42,362 nucleotides of DNA from an uncultured Treponema sp. Its GTDB lineage: Bacteria > Spirochaetota > Spirochaetia > Treponematales > Treponemataceae. Location of the stretch: contig CALHVG010000066.1 of the NCBI GenBank assembly GCA_938039145.1, positions 1 to 42,362 on the forward strand. Reading direction: 5' to 3'. Numbering within the stretch: the stretch's first letter is position 1; each line of letters starts with the position of its first letter. The notes under the pieces are model-generated. The model made no database searches. It saw nothing but the letters and a program-made list of their open reading frames with translations, and was not told the origin of the DNA. Positions 16,138-25,123 of this stretch are shown piece after piece. Both the position numbers and the translations under genes were made by a program.

Positions 16138-17232
16138 GACTTTTGCGACTTCAGTCTTTTCGCCGGATTTTTTTTCGGAGAAAGTCGGTCTGTTTCCCAG
16201 GAAAACCGCGACAGGATGCAAGAACGACACGTTTTCGCACGTGATTTTTATTATCACCATCAAAGGAACTGCGATAATCATTCCGACAAGCCCCCACATC
16301 CAGCCCCAAAATGTAAGGCTTACAAGAATCACGAACGGAGAAAGACCAAGGTTCTTTCCTTCGACCTTGGGTTCTACGATGTTCCCCAATATGAAATTCA
16401 CAAGCGTCGTGAAAACAAGCACAAACACAGTTCTTGCGGGAGCCGGATAAAACTGAAGCACAGAAAATATCGTCATCATGATTACTGAAAAAATCGAGCC
16501 GAAGGTCGGAATGAAATTAAGCACGAATGCAAGGAACGCCCACATGGGAGCAAAATCCAAACGCAGAAAAACGCACATAAGGAAGACCAAAAAACCTGTG
16601 GCAAGCGAAATCACGAACTTTATCGAAAGAAAACGGGCTGTGTCGGAAATGGTCTTCTTGACGATTCCTTTTACCCTCCCCTGAATCGAACCTTGGAACA
16701 TTGCGTCAACTTTTTCGCCGGCGAACCTCAGCTCAAGCAGAAGAAAAAACATAAAAACAAGCGTCAACGCCAATGCCTTTCCGAAAGTTATTACATCTCC
16801 CGACAAAGAAAACGCAAGAGTCTGCAAAACTTCCCTTACTTTCAGCTGCCCCCACATATTCTGCAAAAAATTCTTTTCCGCATCGAACTGGAAACTGAAC
16901 GTGTCCGCCAAAAGTTTGTACAGAGAAAGCAGTTTTCTTTCGTATCTTGAATACTGGGAAAGGAAGGCAGTGACGCTGTTTCCGACGAAAGTCGCCAAAA
17001 GAGCAAAAACCACAAGAACCGCCACAAGCATAAGAAAAACCCCAAGAATCCATGGAAAACGGATTTTTTCGTGGAGCTTTTTTATAGGCGGATAAAGCAC
17101 GAACGAAAACAGAAGGCTTACGACCACAGGCAAAATCACAGATGAAAGAATTTTTCCCAATGCACCAAAAAGCACAACCGCAAACAAAAGAAGAATGAAA
17201 AATGAGCGACGCGTGTAATCCTTCTGTTCCAT
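16123..17232 (-). CDS. AI-2E family (PerM-like) membrane protein
   Basis: 369-aa integral membrane protein with about seven or eight hydrophobic segments. It has the shape and signatures of the AI-2E/UPF0118 family: an N-terminal pair of helices, a long periplasmic/coil part near 80-140, LALTLVFMFFLLLE, and the conserved C-terminal glycine-rich segment (GNIVEPKVEGKNLGLSPF, then WGWMWGLVGMIIAVPL). Family members export diverse small molecules or act as Na+/H+ antiporters; a role in AI-2 export is shown only for TqsA. The tail is basic. It begins 5 bases after the serS stop, so the two are co-transcribed. Confidence 0.88.
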   Translation of the reverse strand: MEQKDYTRRSFFILLLFAVVLFGALGKILSSVILPVVVSLLFSFVLYPPIKKLHEKIRFPWILGVFLMLVAVLVVFALLATFVGNSVTAFLSQYSRYERKLLSLYKLLADTFSFQFDAEKNFLQNMWGQLKVREVLQTLAFSLSGDVITFGKALALTLVFMFFLLLELRFAGEKVDAMFQGSIQGRVKGIVKKTISDTARFLSIKFVISLATGFLVFLMCVFLRLDFAPMWAFLAFVLNFIPTFGSIFSVIMMTIFSVLQFYPAPARTVFVLVFTTLVNFILGNIVEPKVEGKNLGLSPFVILVSLTFWGWMWGLVGMIIAVPLMVIIKITCENVSFLHPVAVFLGNRPTFSEKKSGEKTEVAKVKKNP

Positions 17233-17237
17233 GAAAT

Positions 17238-18521
17238 TTATTTTCGCTTTTTTGGCATGATTTTATCAAAACCGCAGAACGGAACAAGCGCCTCGGGAAT
17301 CGAAACAGAACCGTCGGCGTTCTGGAAATTCTCAAGGATAGCAAGCATAGCCCTTCCCACCGCTATGGCTGTTCCGTTCAATGTATGAACGTACTTGTTT
17401 TTTCCGTCGTCGTCCCTGTATTTTATGTTCAAACGGCGCGCCTGATAGTCAGTGCAGTTCGACGTCGAAGTAACTTCTCCGTATTCGCCGCCGTTACGTC
17501 CCGGCATCCACGCCTCAAGATCCCACTTTCTGTACGCAGGAGCTCCAAGGTCTCCGGAACAAGTGTCGACGACCCTGACCGGAATTCCAAGTCCTGAAAA
17601 AATCTCCTCTTCAATCTCACGGAGTTTTTCGTGAAGCTCGTCGGATTTTTCGGGGGTTGAATAGACGAACATCTCAACCTTGTCAAACTGATGCACACGG
17701 TAAAGTCCCTTTGAAAACTGACCGGCAGCACCGGCCTCTCTTCGGAAGCAATGTGAAAGTCCGCCGTAAAGAAGAGGAAGCTTTTCCTTTTCAAGGATTT
17801 CGCCTGAATGGTAGCCTCCAAGCGTGATTTCAGCCGTCGCTACAAGGCAAGTCCCCTCGTCTTCGATAGAATACACGTTGGATTCGTTTCCGCGCGGATT
17901 AAAACCTATCCCCCTCAGGACTTCCTCCCTTGCGACATCCGGAGTTATGAAAATCTCAAATCCGTGACGGCGCAGAGTGTTCAACGCATACTGAATCAAA
18001 GCCTGCTCAAGGAAAACCGCCTCGTTTTTCAGATAATAAAATTTCGGACCGGAAACTTTAGTTCCCCTGTCAAAGTCAAAAAGCTCAAGTTCCTCGCCAA
18101 GCCTGACATGATCCATAGGCTCAAAGTCGAACTTTCTTGGAACGCCGACTTTTTTTACCTCAAGGTTTTCCGTGTCGAGTTTTCCGAGAGGAACGTCGGG
18201 GTGAATCATGTTCGGAATCTGGCGCGCCGCTTCTTCAAGGCTTTCTTCAACGCAGGAAAGTTCTCCGTCAACCGCAGAAATTTCTTCTTTGATTTTCTTT
18301 CCAGCCTCCACAAGAGATGCGCGCTTTTCGTCGTCCAGTTTCTGCTTCATGGTCCTTGCGTTCTCGTTCCTTTTCTGCTGCAGTTCCTGCTGCTTTGTAA
18401 CAAGAGCCGTGCGCCTGTCGAAAAGTTCCACAACCTTATCGGCATCCGATGTCATGTTCCTGTTTTTGATTGTCTCTTTTACCGCCTCAAGGTTTTCCTT
18501 GATGAATCTATAATCCAGCAT
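17238..18521 (-). CDS. serS: Seryl-tRNA synthetase
   Basis: 427-aa class II synthetase, the normal bacterial length. The first 110 residues are the long antiparallel coiled coil that reads the tRNA-Ser variable arm. Motif 2 lies in CFRREAGAAGQFSKGLYRVHQFDKVE, and motif 3 is NGTAIAVGRAMLAILE; TSTSNCTDYQARR is the conserved serine/ATP pocket segment. The RBS is only a moderate GGGG run upstream of ATG 18521. It follows the SIMPL lipoprotein gene by 31 bases and precedes the permease gene by 5, within a long minus-strand block. Confidence 0.96.
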   Translation of the reverse strand: MLDYRFIKENLEAVKETIKNRNMTSDADKVVELFDRRTALVTKQQELQQKRNENARTMKQKLDDEKRASLVEAGKKIKEEISAVDGELSCVEESLEEAARQIPNMIHPDVPLGKLDTENLEVKKVGVPRKFDFEPMDHVRLGEELELFDFDRGTKVSGPKFYYLKNEAVFLEQALIQYALNTLRRHGFEIFITPDVAREEVLRGIGFNPRGNESNVYSIEDEGTCLVATAEITLGGYHSGEILEKEKLPLLYGGLSHCFRREAGAAGQFSKGLYRVHQFDKVEMFVYSTPEKSDELHEKLREIEEEIFSGLGIPVRVVDTCSGDLGAPAYRKWDLEAWMPGRNGGEYGEVTSTSNCTDYQARRLNIKYRDDDGKNKYVHTLNGTAIAVGRAMLAILENFQNADGSVSIPEALVPFCGFDKIMPKKRK

Positions 18522-18552
18522 CAGTTATTTCCCCATAAAATCAAATAAATTT

Positions 18553-19176
18553 TTATTCAAGACTGTAATCGACTTTTACGCTTGCCTTGATTTCAATCTT
18601 GTTGTCCTCTGTTTTTGACATGACAACCTCATCTCCGTAAATGTTCATGACGTTTCCGAGCCTTGAGCCGCTTGCGCCGGCAAGCAGAGCCGCCGCGTCC
18701 TGTGCGTTCTGAATGGCTTTTGTCCTTGCGTTTCTTACCCCGCCCGACGTATCACCCTTTTCAAAACTCACGGACTTCAAGCGTATGAGAGCTGTCTTGC
18801 AGTCGACAATCGAAGGAACAAGCGAAATGTTCCTTGCGTTCACGATGACATTCCGCCTTGCCTCATATCCATTGGGATTGGAGATTATACATTCGGTCTG
18901 AAAAATGTCATCATCAGCCACACCAACGTTCTTTACCGCCTGCACGAATCTGTCCGTTATGACATCGTTGTCCGAAACTATCTGTTTTGCGTTCCAGCCC
19001 GATGTGGTTACGCCAAATTCAATCACTTCCATATCAGGTTCGACCTGAACCGCCGCCACGCCCGACACGGAAACTGTCCTTACTTTTGATTTCTGATCCT
19101 GCCTGCTTACAATCGTACAGGAACAGAGCAAAGAGAGCGCAAAAATCGAAAGCAATATTCTGACCACGCTTTTCAT
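18553..19176 (-). CDS. SIMPL-domain (DUF541) lipoprotein
   Basis: 207 aa from ATG 19176, which has the strong RBS GGAGGTC; an upstream in-frame start would add 14 residues without an RBS. The N-terminus is a lipoprotein signal peptide, MKSVVRILLSIFALSLLCSC, with lipobox LCSC and Cys20. The mature part matches the SIMPL/DUF541 family: a SVSGVAAVQVEPDMEVIEFG strand, a middle helix, NVIVNARNISLVPSIVD, and the helix ARTKAIQNAQDAAALLAGASG followed by LGNVMNI. These periplasmic proteins form oligomeric rings or barrels in known structures; biochemical role is unclear. Likely outer or inner membrane-attached facing the periplasm. Confidence 0.87.
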   Translation of the reverse strand: MKSVVRILLSIFALSLLCSCTIVSRQDQKSKVRTVSVSGVAAVQVEPDMEVIEFGVTTSGWNAKQIVSDNDVITDRFVQAVKNVGVADDDIFQTECIISNPNGYEARRNVIVNARNISLVPSIVDCKTALIRLKSVSFEKGDTSGGVRNARTKAIQNAQDAAALLAGASGSRLGNVMNIYGDEVVMSKTEDNKIEIKASVKVDYSLE

Positions 19177-19222
19177 ATGACCTCCACCATCTATGTAAAA
19201 TCTATTTTTAATCGACAATCAA

Positions 19223-20710
19223 TCACCTGATGTTTATGTACATTCGCTTCAGGTAAATGCTTCTTTCATTTGCCTTGTCCCAAAGCCTGCTTAGCGGATA
19301 AGTTTTCAAAAGAAGGTCATAAAGCCTTACCGCTTCCTTTATGTTCTGCACTGCTGACCTTGCCTCAAGGGTTCTGGCTTTCAAAAAAATGCCCTCGTCC
19401 ATGTCCGCTGCCGCGGTTTTAAGATATTTGTCCACAAGCAAAAGCGCCTTAGAATAGTTTCTTTCATCATACGCCTTTTGTGCGTCGGAAAGAATCTCGG
19501 ACGGAAGTCCCTCGGAATTTTCCGAAGAAAGTTTTTTTGAATCCGATGAAACGCCGCTTGAAGGATTTCCGGAATAAGGAAAAATCGAAGAGGAATAAAA
19601 GTTTTTGTTTTCGTTGGCTTCCTTTATAACGGTTCCAAAATCGCTTTCACGCGATGCAGGCGGAACAAACACATCTTCAGTTTCGTTAGAAATCAAGCCG
19701 CCTTCTGAATCAAGATTTGAATCGGACGGAAATAAAACCTTGGCTTTTTCCGAGGATTTTTGCGAAGCGGTTTGAGTTTTTTTCCTTTTTGGAACGACGC
19801 TCGCATAGTCGGGGGCGATGATGTGCGAGGTGTTTTTCGAAGCCTCGTCTTTTACGATGACCTCAAGATAGTCGTCTATGTATGTTCCTGAAAGAACATC
19901 GTTCTTGCTGAAATGAAGCAGGAATTTTCCGGGATTTCTTGAGCGCAGAGTAAAGTTCGTGTTCTCTCCGCCGAGTTTTCGTCCGCCGAATACAAAATTT
20001 CTGTTCCTTACATCGACATTTCCGCCGGAATCGACAGACCCCTGATAAGTCCAGCCTTTTCCCGGATAGTTCACGTCTATAAGCTGATTTTTCGGGACTG
20101 TCATGCTCCTTGAAGGCTGCGAAGTTTTTTCTTCAGCCGTTTTTTCTTCTTTGGGTTTTGCCTCTTTCTCTGAAACTTTTTGAACGGGAGGCTCAAAATA
20201 GGAAGGTTCGAAAGAAGGCTTGGAAGGAAGTTCCGCTTCTTCGCTTTCGACCTCGACTTCGGTCTCAGAACCATGGGGAACTTCCGGAGCGGAAGGAGAC
20301 ACGGACGAGTCCTCGGCGATAGGCATAGCCTCCTCGATTTCACCGGATTTCTTAGGGTCGTCGTCCTTTACCAAAGGTTCTTCGTTCATTAAAGAGTCCA
20401 CAGGATTATCGGGCAATTTTTCATCGGCAAGTTCGGGAAGTTCATCCGCCTCGACTTTTTCCTCTACAAGAGGAGCATCGAAAGTTTTTTCCTGAATGTC
20501 TTTTTCAGCCTCGGAAAGATTTTCATCTTGCGGCATTATATCCAAGACCAAAGGCTCTTCAAGTTCATTCAGAATCTCGCCCTCGTCAAGTTCTTCATGC
20601 ATGGGCTCTGTATTTTTCGCATCGCTTTTTTCTTCCGGCACGGGCGTGGAAACGCATGAAAACAATAAAAGCGAAGCCGCACAGCACAGCGCATAGAATA
20701 TCTTTTTCAT
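19223..20710 (-). CDS. Large acidic lipoprotein with C-terminal TPR-like helices
   Basis: 495 aa. The signal peptide MKKIFYALCCAASLLLFSC ends in lipobox LFSC with Cys19. Residues about 25-200 are a highly acidic, low-complexity linker rich in Glu, Pro, Ser and Asp, reminiscent of a spacer through the periplasm or peptidoglycan. A compact beta-rich domain follows (about 205-310, WTYQGSVDSGGNVDVRN and DDYLEVIVKDE). Residues about 400-495 are TPR-like helices (AQKAYDERNYSKALLLVDKY), similar in style to BamD/YbgF-type proteins. I do not recognise the full protein. Its ATG overlaps the stop of the next upstream gene (ATGA), so the two are coupled. Confidence 0.75.
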   Translation of the reverse strand: MKKIFYALCCAASLLLFSCVSTPVPEEKSDAKNTEPMHEELDEGEILNELEEPLVLDIMPQDENLSEAEKDIQEKTFDAPLVEEKVEADELPELADEKLPDNPVDSLMNEEPLVKDDDPKKSGEIEEAMPIAEDSSVSPSAPEVPHGSETEVEVESEEAELPSKPSFEPSYFEPPVQKVSEKEAKPKEEKTAEEKTSQPSRSMTVPKNQLIDVNYPGKGWTYQGSVDSGGNVDVRNRNFVFGGRKLGGENTNFTLRSRNPGKFLLHFSKNDVLSGTYIDDYLEVIVKDEASKNTSHIIAPDYASVVPKRKKTQTASQKSSEKAKVLFPSDSNLDSEGGLISNETEDVFVPPASRESDFGTVIKEANENKNFYSSSIFPYSGNPSSGVSSDSKKLSSENSEGLPSEILSDAQKAYDERNYSKALLLVDKYLKTAAADMDEGIFLKARTLEARSAVQNIKEAVRLYDLLLKTYPLSRLWDKANERSIYLKRMYINIR

Positions 20711-21075
20711 GGAGCCGCTCCTATAATCTCATCTATCATTCTGTCGTTGCTTTCTCCAAGCCTTTCGACTTTTTCGCCGTCAGGAACGGAAAACCATTCG
20801 TTCACTTCGGATTCGCTCCAGTTTTTTTCCGTGATTCTTGACGTGATGTACTCATCGGGAACTTCAGGTCCGGTAGGAACTAAAAGAGGAGAATCCGCGT
20901 TTATCTTCCTTTGTTCCAAAGGCATTCGCTTTGCTTCCTTATGCTTTCCGCCTGCTACAAAGACTAAAAGAGCGCATATAACCATGAACACAAGCAAAGC
21001 GCATATGAAAATAATCTTTTTTGTCGTGTCGGAAAAAAAATCTCTTATGCCGTAAAAGAATTCATTTAAATCCAT
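20707..21075 (-). CDS. Small single-pass membrane protein
   Basis: 122 aa, not recognised. A short cytosolic N-terminus (MDLNEFFYGIRDFFSDTTKK) precedes one transmembrane helix (about 21-43), then a basic stretch and a soluble C-terminal part of about 75 residues rich in Glu, Ser and Pro. RBS GAAGG upstream. Four-base overlap with the acidic lipoprotein gene downstream suggests that the membrane protein and the lipoprotein act on the same envelope process. 55 bases separate it from smc. Confidence 0.7.
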   Translation of the reverse strand: MDLNEFFYGIRDFFSDTTKKIIFICALLVFMVICALLVFVAGGKHKEAKRMPLEQRKINADSPLLVPTGPEVPDEYITSRITEKNWSESEVNEWFSVPDGEKVERLGESNDRMIDEIIGAAP

Positions 21076-21130
21076 TGTGCAAAAACCTTCATCATAGGAT
21101 TTATCCTAAAAAAATCCCCAAAAAACAAAA

Positions 21131-24100
21131 TCATTTTCCATCGGTAAGTCCCGCAGAATTTTGATCCGCATCGTTTTTTAAATCTTTACGAACCTCTTTT
21201 GCTTCCTTTAGGCGTTTACGTTCTTCAGCCTTACGAGATTCTTCCTCTTTTTTTATGCGTTCAAGTTCCGTGTCAGTTACAGAACCGTCGGGATTGTAGA
21301 TGCGTTTAGGCGGTCTCGGCGGAATGTATGCCCCTTCGTCGACATCCACGTCCTCTTCCACAAAACCGGAGTCCTCCCTGTCTATCGTAGCGCCTATCCG
21401 AACATCTTCGTCAAGACGAAGAGCTATTATCTTTGAGATACCGGATTCTTCCATGGTAACACCAAGCATTGTGCTTGCGCCCATGACAGTTTTTTTGTTG
21501 TGGGTTATCACTATGTATTGAGAGACGTTCGCAAAACTTTCAAGCGTAGTAACAAAACTTGAGACGTTTTTGTCGTCAAGGGCAGCGTCTATTTCGTCAA
21601 GCAGACAAAAAGGACTCGGGCGAACCTGATACGTGGCGAAAAGCAACGCAACGGCTGTCATTGTCTTTTCTCCGCCTGAAAGAAGGGCGATGTTCTCCAG
21701 TTTTTTTCCGGGCGGCTGGGCAAGAATCTCAATTCCGCTTGTAAGAATGTTCATCGGGTCTTCAAGGCGAAGTTCAGCACGTCCGCCGTTGAAAAGTCTT
21801 CGGAACATATTGTGGAAATTTTTCTTAATCTTGTTGTACGTCTCAAGGAACATTTCGGACGACTTGGATTTTATCTCTTCGCTAACACGAATAAGGTTAT
21901 CCAAGGATTTTTGAGTGTCATCGTAGTTTGCCTTCTGCCTTTCGTACCTGTCTTTCACTTCGGCGAATTCTTCCAACGCCATAAGGTTCACCGCACCCAA
22001 AGAGCGAAGCTCATCCTTTGCGGAGGTCAACGCTTCCCGCAATTCGGCAACCGGTTTTATGACCTTGTACATCCGTTCCTCGAATTCCATAAGGTCGCGA
22101 GAATGCTGGTCCTGGAAGTTCTGTTTTATGTTCCGGATTTCGGTGTCGCTTGAGTTCAGGCTGAGGGTAAGACGTTCCACCTGACTTTGAAGCCTGTTCT
22201 GCTCCCCGTGTTTTTTTTCAAGCTTATCCTTTTTTCCCGACACGCTGGAGTTGCTTTCGGCGATTTTAGAATCAAGAGTTTTTAGTTCGTCGGCAAGTTT
22301 TAAGCCGCGTCGCTCGATTTCAAAAATATCCTGCTGAATCTCAAGGATTTTTTCGTCCATCTCCTCTCGATTTTTTTCCTCTGCGTCAAGTTCAGCCCTG
22401 TTCGCCCTAAGATTGTTCTCCTCGGAAACAAGGCTTCGTCTAAGAAGGCTCGTCTGCTGCACGGAAGACTGAATCTGCTCCTCCATCTTAACTTTGTTTT
22501 CCCTGAGGCGAGAGGAAGTCTCCCTGTATTCATCTATTTTTGATGACAAAACCGCACTCGAAGAAAGAAGATGTTCGTTTTCTGCGTTTATATCGTCGAT
22601 TTCTTTGTGGTTGGAAGAAATCTTTGCGTCTATCTCACGTTTTTTAGTCATTATCCCTTCGGGGCTAAGGAACTCCACGATGAACGCAGGACTTGATTTT
22701 TCGTATTCGGAAAATGCATCGAACAAATTTTGCACAAGAGATTCCGCTTCTTTGAACGCATCGCCCGCTTCGGCGACCATTGAAAACGCCTCTTCCGCTC
22801 CATGGGTCGAAGACGAAAAATCCCTGAAGACGTTTTTTCGCCCTTCCGCAAAAATCCTAAGTTTTTCTATTGTAAGTACGAATTTTTCCTTTGCCTTTTC
22901 CATAACCTCATCGGAAAAGCCCCTGTCCTTGAGTTTTGAGTCAAGGACAGCCACTATGTCCTCAGTGATTGAAGTAAGCTCGTCCTGAAACGCTTTTCTT
23001 TTCTCGTTCAAAGAAGAAATTTTTTCTTTGTTGCGGCTAACCTTCTCTTCGTTGGCTGTAATCTCCGTGGCTGCCGTGGCTATGTTGTCTTGAAAAGCAA
23101 GAATGTTTTTTTCAACCTCCAAAACCTGCTTTTCCTTTGAGTGAAGTTCCGCCTCGTTCGAATCAATCTCTTCCTGAAGGCTTTCAACGCTTTCCTTGAG
23201 CGACTTTTGCTTTATCTCAAGGGTGGAAATTTTTTCCCTTATCGTCCTTGACTGCACATTAAGCTGGTTTGCAAGATCCTGCTTTCCCGCCTTCTCTTTC
23301 TGGATTCCGATAAGGTCAGCCTGCATGGAATACACTTTTTCCTGCATTTCCCGAACCTTGTCCATGTTCTCGGAAATAGTGTTGTTTATCTCCTCGATTT
23401 CAAGACGAACGGCATCACGTTTTTTAGTAAATTCAACCAGTTCTTTTTCGTGGCGAACCTTGTCCATAAGAAACTCTTTTAGTTTAAGAAGAGTTATATC
23501 AAGCTCAAGATTGAAGATTCGCTCTTTCACGTCGCGGTATTTTCCGGTCTTTTCCGCCTGAATTTTCAAGCTGTCATAGGAACGGCGAATCTCAGCCATC
23601 GCCGTCTCTATCTGAGCCATGTTCCGCCTTGTCTGTTCAAGTTCTCGTTCAGCGATGGCGCACTCCGCCTTTGACCTGCTGATTCCGGCGGCTTCCTCAA
23701 AGATGTAGCGTCTGTCTTCCGGTTTGCTTGAAAGAATCTGGCTTACTTGCCCCTGCTCCATTATGGAATAGGAGGATTTTCCGACCCCCGTGTCCATGAA
23801 AAGCTTGACCACGTCCCGCGCGCCAACGGCTCTGTTGTTTATGAAATATTCGTTTTCTCCGGAACGGTAAAGCCGCCTTTTTATCGCAATTTCGGACTCC
23901 TCAAGAGGAAGAAGACCGCTTTCGTTGCTCATCGTAAGGGTTACTTCCGCAACATTAAGAGGCGCGCGTCTTTCAGTCCCGTTGAAAATCACGTCGGTTT
24001 TTTCCGAGGCGCGAAGATTTTTCGCCCTGCTTTCGGCAAGCACCCATTTTACAGCGTCAACTACATTGCTTTTTCCGCAGCCGTTAGGTCCAAGAAGAGC

Positions 24101-24181
24101 GGTTATTCCGTCAGCAAAATCGATATGTGTCCTGTCGGCAAAAGATTTAAATCCAAATATGTCAAGACTTTTTAGAAACAC
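21131..24181 (-). CDS. smc: Chromosome segregation SMC protein with an atypical centre
   Basis: 1016 aa, shorter than the usual about 1150-1200. The N-terminal ATPase half has Walker A GPNGCGKSN (31-39); the C-terminal half has the ABC signature LLSGGEK (Ser835) and Walker B LLDEIDAALDD (Asp862, Glu863). Two long coiled coils (about 170-405 and 515-760) connect them. The centre (about 405-515) lacks the glycine-rich SMC hinge I expect and instead reads as a short mainly helical region. A charged tail follows residue 940, rich in Lys and Glu. The start is GTG 24181, with GGAG five bases upstream. SMC dimers organise and segregate chromosomes with ScpA/ScpB. It has its own promoter and heads a minus-strand block running to 16123. 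Confidence 0.9.
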   Translation of the reverse strand: MFLKSLDIFGFKSFADRTHIDFADGITALLGPNGCGKSNVVDAVKWVLAESRAKNLRASEKTDVIFNGTERRAPLNVAEVTLTMSNESGLLPLEESEIAIKRRLYRSGENEYFINNRAVGARDVVKLFMDTGVGKSSYSIMEQGQVSQILSSKPEDRRYIFEEAAGISRSKAECAIAERELEQTRRNMAQIETAMAEIRRSYDSLKIQAEKTGKYRDVKERIFNLELDITLLKLKEFLMDKVRHEKELVEFTKKRDAVRLEIEEINNTISENMDKVREMQEKVYSMQADLIGIQKEKAGKQDLANQLNVQSRTIREKISTLEIKQKSLKESVESLQEEIDSNEAELHSKEKQVLEVEKNILAFQDNIATAATEITANEEKVSRNKEKISSLNEKRKAFQDELTSITEDIVAVLDSKLKDRGFSDEVMEKAKEKFVLTIEKLRIFAEGRKNVFRDFSSSTHGAEEAFSMVAEAGDAFKEAESLVQNLFDAFSEYEKSSPAFIVEFLSPEGIMTKKREIDAKISSNHKEIDDINAENEHLLSSSAVLSSKIDEYRETSSRLRENKVKMEEQIQSSVQQTSLLRRSLVSEENNLRANRAELDAEEKNREEMDEKILEIQQDIFEIERRGLKLADELKTLDSKIAESNSSVSGKKDKLEKKHGEQNRLQSQVERLTLSLNSSDTEIRNIKQNFQDQHSRDLMEFEERMYKVIKPVAELREALTSAKDELRSLGAVNLMALEEFAEVKDRYERQKANYDDTQKSLDNLIRVSEEIKSKSSEMFLETYNKIKKNFHNMFRRLFNGGRAELRLEDPMNILTSGIEILAQPPGKKLENIALLSGGEKTMTAVALLFATYQVRPSPFCLLDEIDAALDDKNVSSFVTTLESFANVSQYIVITHNKKTVMGASTMLGVTMEESGISKIIALRLDEDVRIGATIDREDSGFVEEDVDVDEGAYIPPRPPKRIYNPDGSVTDTELERIKKEEESRKAEERKRLKEAKEVRKDLKNDADQNSAGLTDGK

Positions 24182-24209
24182 ACCCTTACTCCATCAAAAA
24201 CGTCTTAAA

Positions 24210-24238
24210 AGTATAGCGGTTTGAGCGTTTTATATCAA
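24210..24238 (-). promoter_or_regulatory. smc promoter
   Basis: On the minus strand TTGATA (24233-24238), 17-nt spacer, TATACT (24210-24215), about 30 bases before the GTG start. Confidence 0.72.
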
Positions 24239-24271
24239 TTATGAATGAAAATATGTGTTAAAAAATCAACG

Positions 24272-24288
24272 AAGGGAGAAAATCCCTT
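24272..24288 (-). terminator. Weak hairpin after the membrane-protein gene
   Basis: AAGGGA (24272-24277) pairs with TCCCTT (24283-24288) with a 5-nt loop. On the minus strand a T-run follows after five bases (CGTTGATTTTTT). Possible terminator. Confidence 0.4.
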
Positions 24289-24327
24289 ATGCAAAAAATA
24301 TTTTCACCATGGATTAAACCATCATTT

Positions 24328-24960
24328 TTATAGAAAACGCTTTTTCAGCGGAAGGACGCAAAGCGCGACGGCAAAAAGCACATAAAAAAGTCCTGTAATC
24401 ACGGACAAAACGTTCAGCCAGTTTACGATCCACAGGGCATTTATAAATGGCGGAACAAACAGCACGAACGCCACAAGAACGCTGTACATTATCACGGAAA
24501 GTTTTGTTCCCGTTCCGGATGAAAAAAGACGGACGACAAGAAATTTAAGAAAAATCACCATCGAAAGCCATATCATAGGTTTTGCGAAAAGCTCATAGAA
24601 CGAAAAAGCCGACTGCTTTGCGCTTACGGTAATGTAAGGCACAAAAACTGAAAGAAATCCTAGGGAAAGAGGAAAAAAAGCCCTTGCCTTGAACGAAAAA
24701 TCGTCCTTTGTCACAAAAAAATACACACAAAAAAGCAGGACAATCGGCAAAATGTATTCTCTGGATGCGTAATAGCTGAAATTAGAACCGAACGAATACA
24801 ACGGCACTCTATGCATAAAAGTAAAAAGCGATGTGCATATGCATACAAAAAATCCCGACAAGATTCCGCATAAAGAGACGGCGACAATCATTTTGTCACG
24901 GACGCTCACGCAATAAAACACAAGGGTTGCAGGAATCAAAATAACCGTGAATAAAAACAT
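24328..24960 (-). CDS. Hydrophobic membrane protein of unknown function
   Basis: 210 aa with about six or seven transmembrane segments and short, partly basic loops (CVSVRDKM, VTKDDFSFKARAF). No motif that I can tie to a transporter or enzyme family. Upstream RBS is weak. The gene stands alone between a weak hairpin and the divergent lipoprotein gene, with the same codon use as its core neighbours (Ile ATA/ATC). Confidence 0.65.
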   Translation of the reverse strand: MFLFTVILIPATLVFYCVSVRDKMIVAVSLCGILSGFFVCICTSLFTFMHRVPLYSFGSNFSYYASREYILPIVLLFCVYFFVTKDDFSFKARAFFPLSLGFLSVFVPYITVSAKQSAFSFYELFAKPMIWLSMVIFLKFLVVRLFSSGTGTKLSVIMYSVLVAFVLFVPPFINALWIVNWLNVLSVITGLFYVLFAVALCVLPLKKRFL

Positions 24961-25051
24961 TCCGTAAATCTACCATACTAAAAAGCATGAGGCAATAAGT
25001 CTTGGACACACCATGAACGGGGGCTTTCAAAATCACAAAAATATATTAAAA

Positions 25052-25060
25052 TGCTATACA
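25052..25060 (+). promoter_or_regulatory. Possible extended -10 promoter of the large lipoprotein gene
   Basis: TGCTATACA: TG-n plus TATACA (25055-25060), with no good -35. It would give a leader of about 57 bases before the RBS and ATG 25124. The rest of 24961-25123 shows no gene. Confidence 0.35.
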
Positions 25061-25123
25061 TATGTTCTTGCTTTGTTGGAAGCGCACGTACAATTGCGTA
25101 CAGGAATGTAGGAGAAGTGGATT

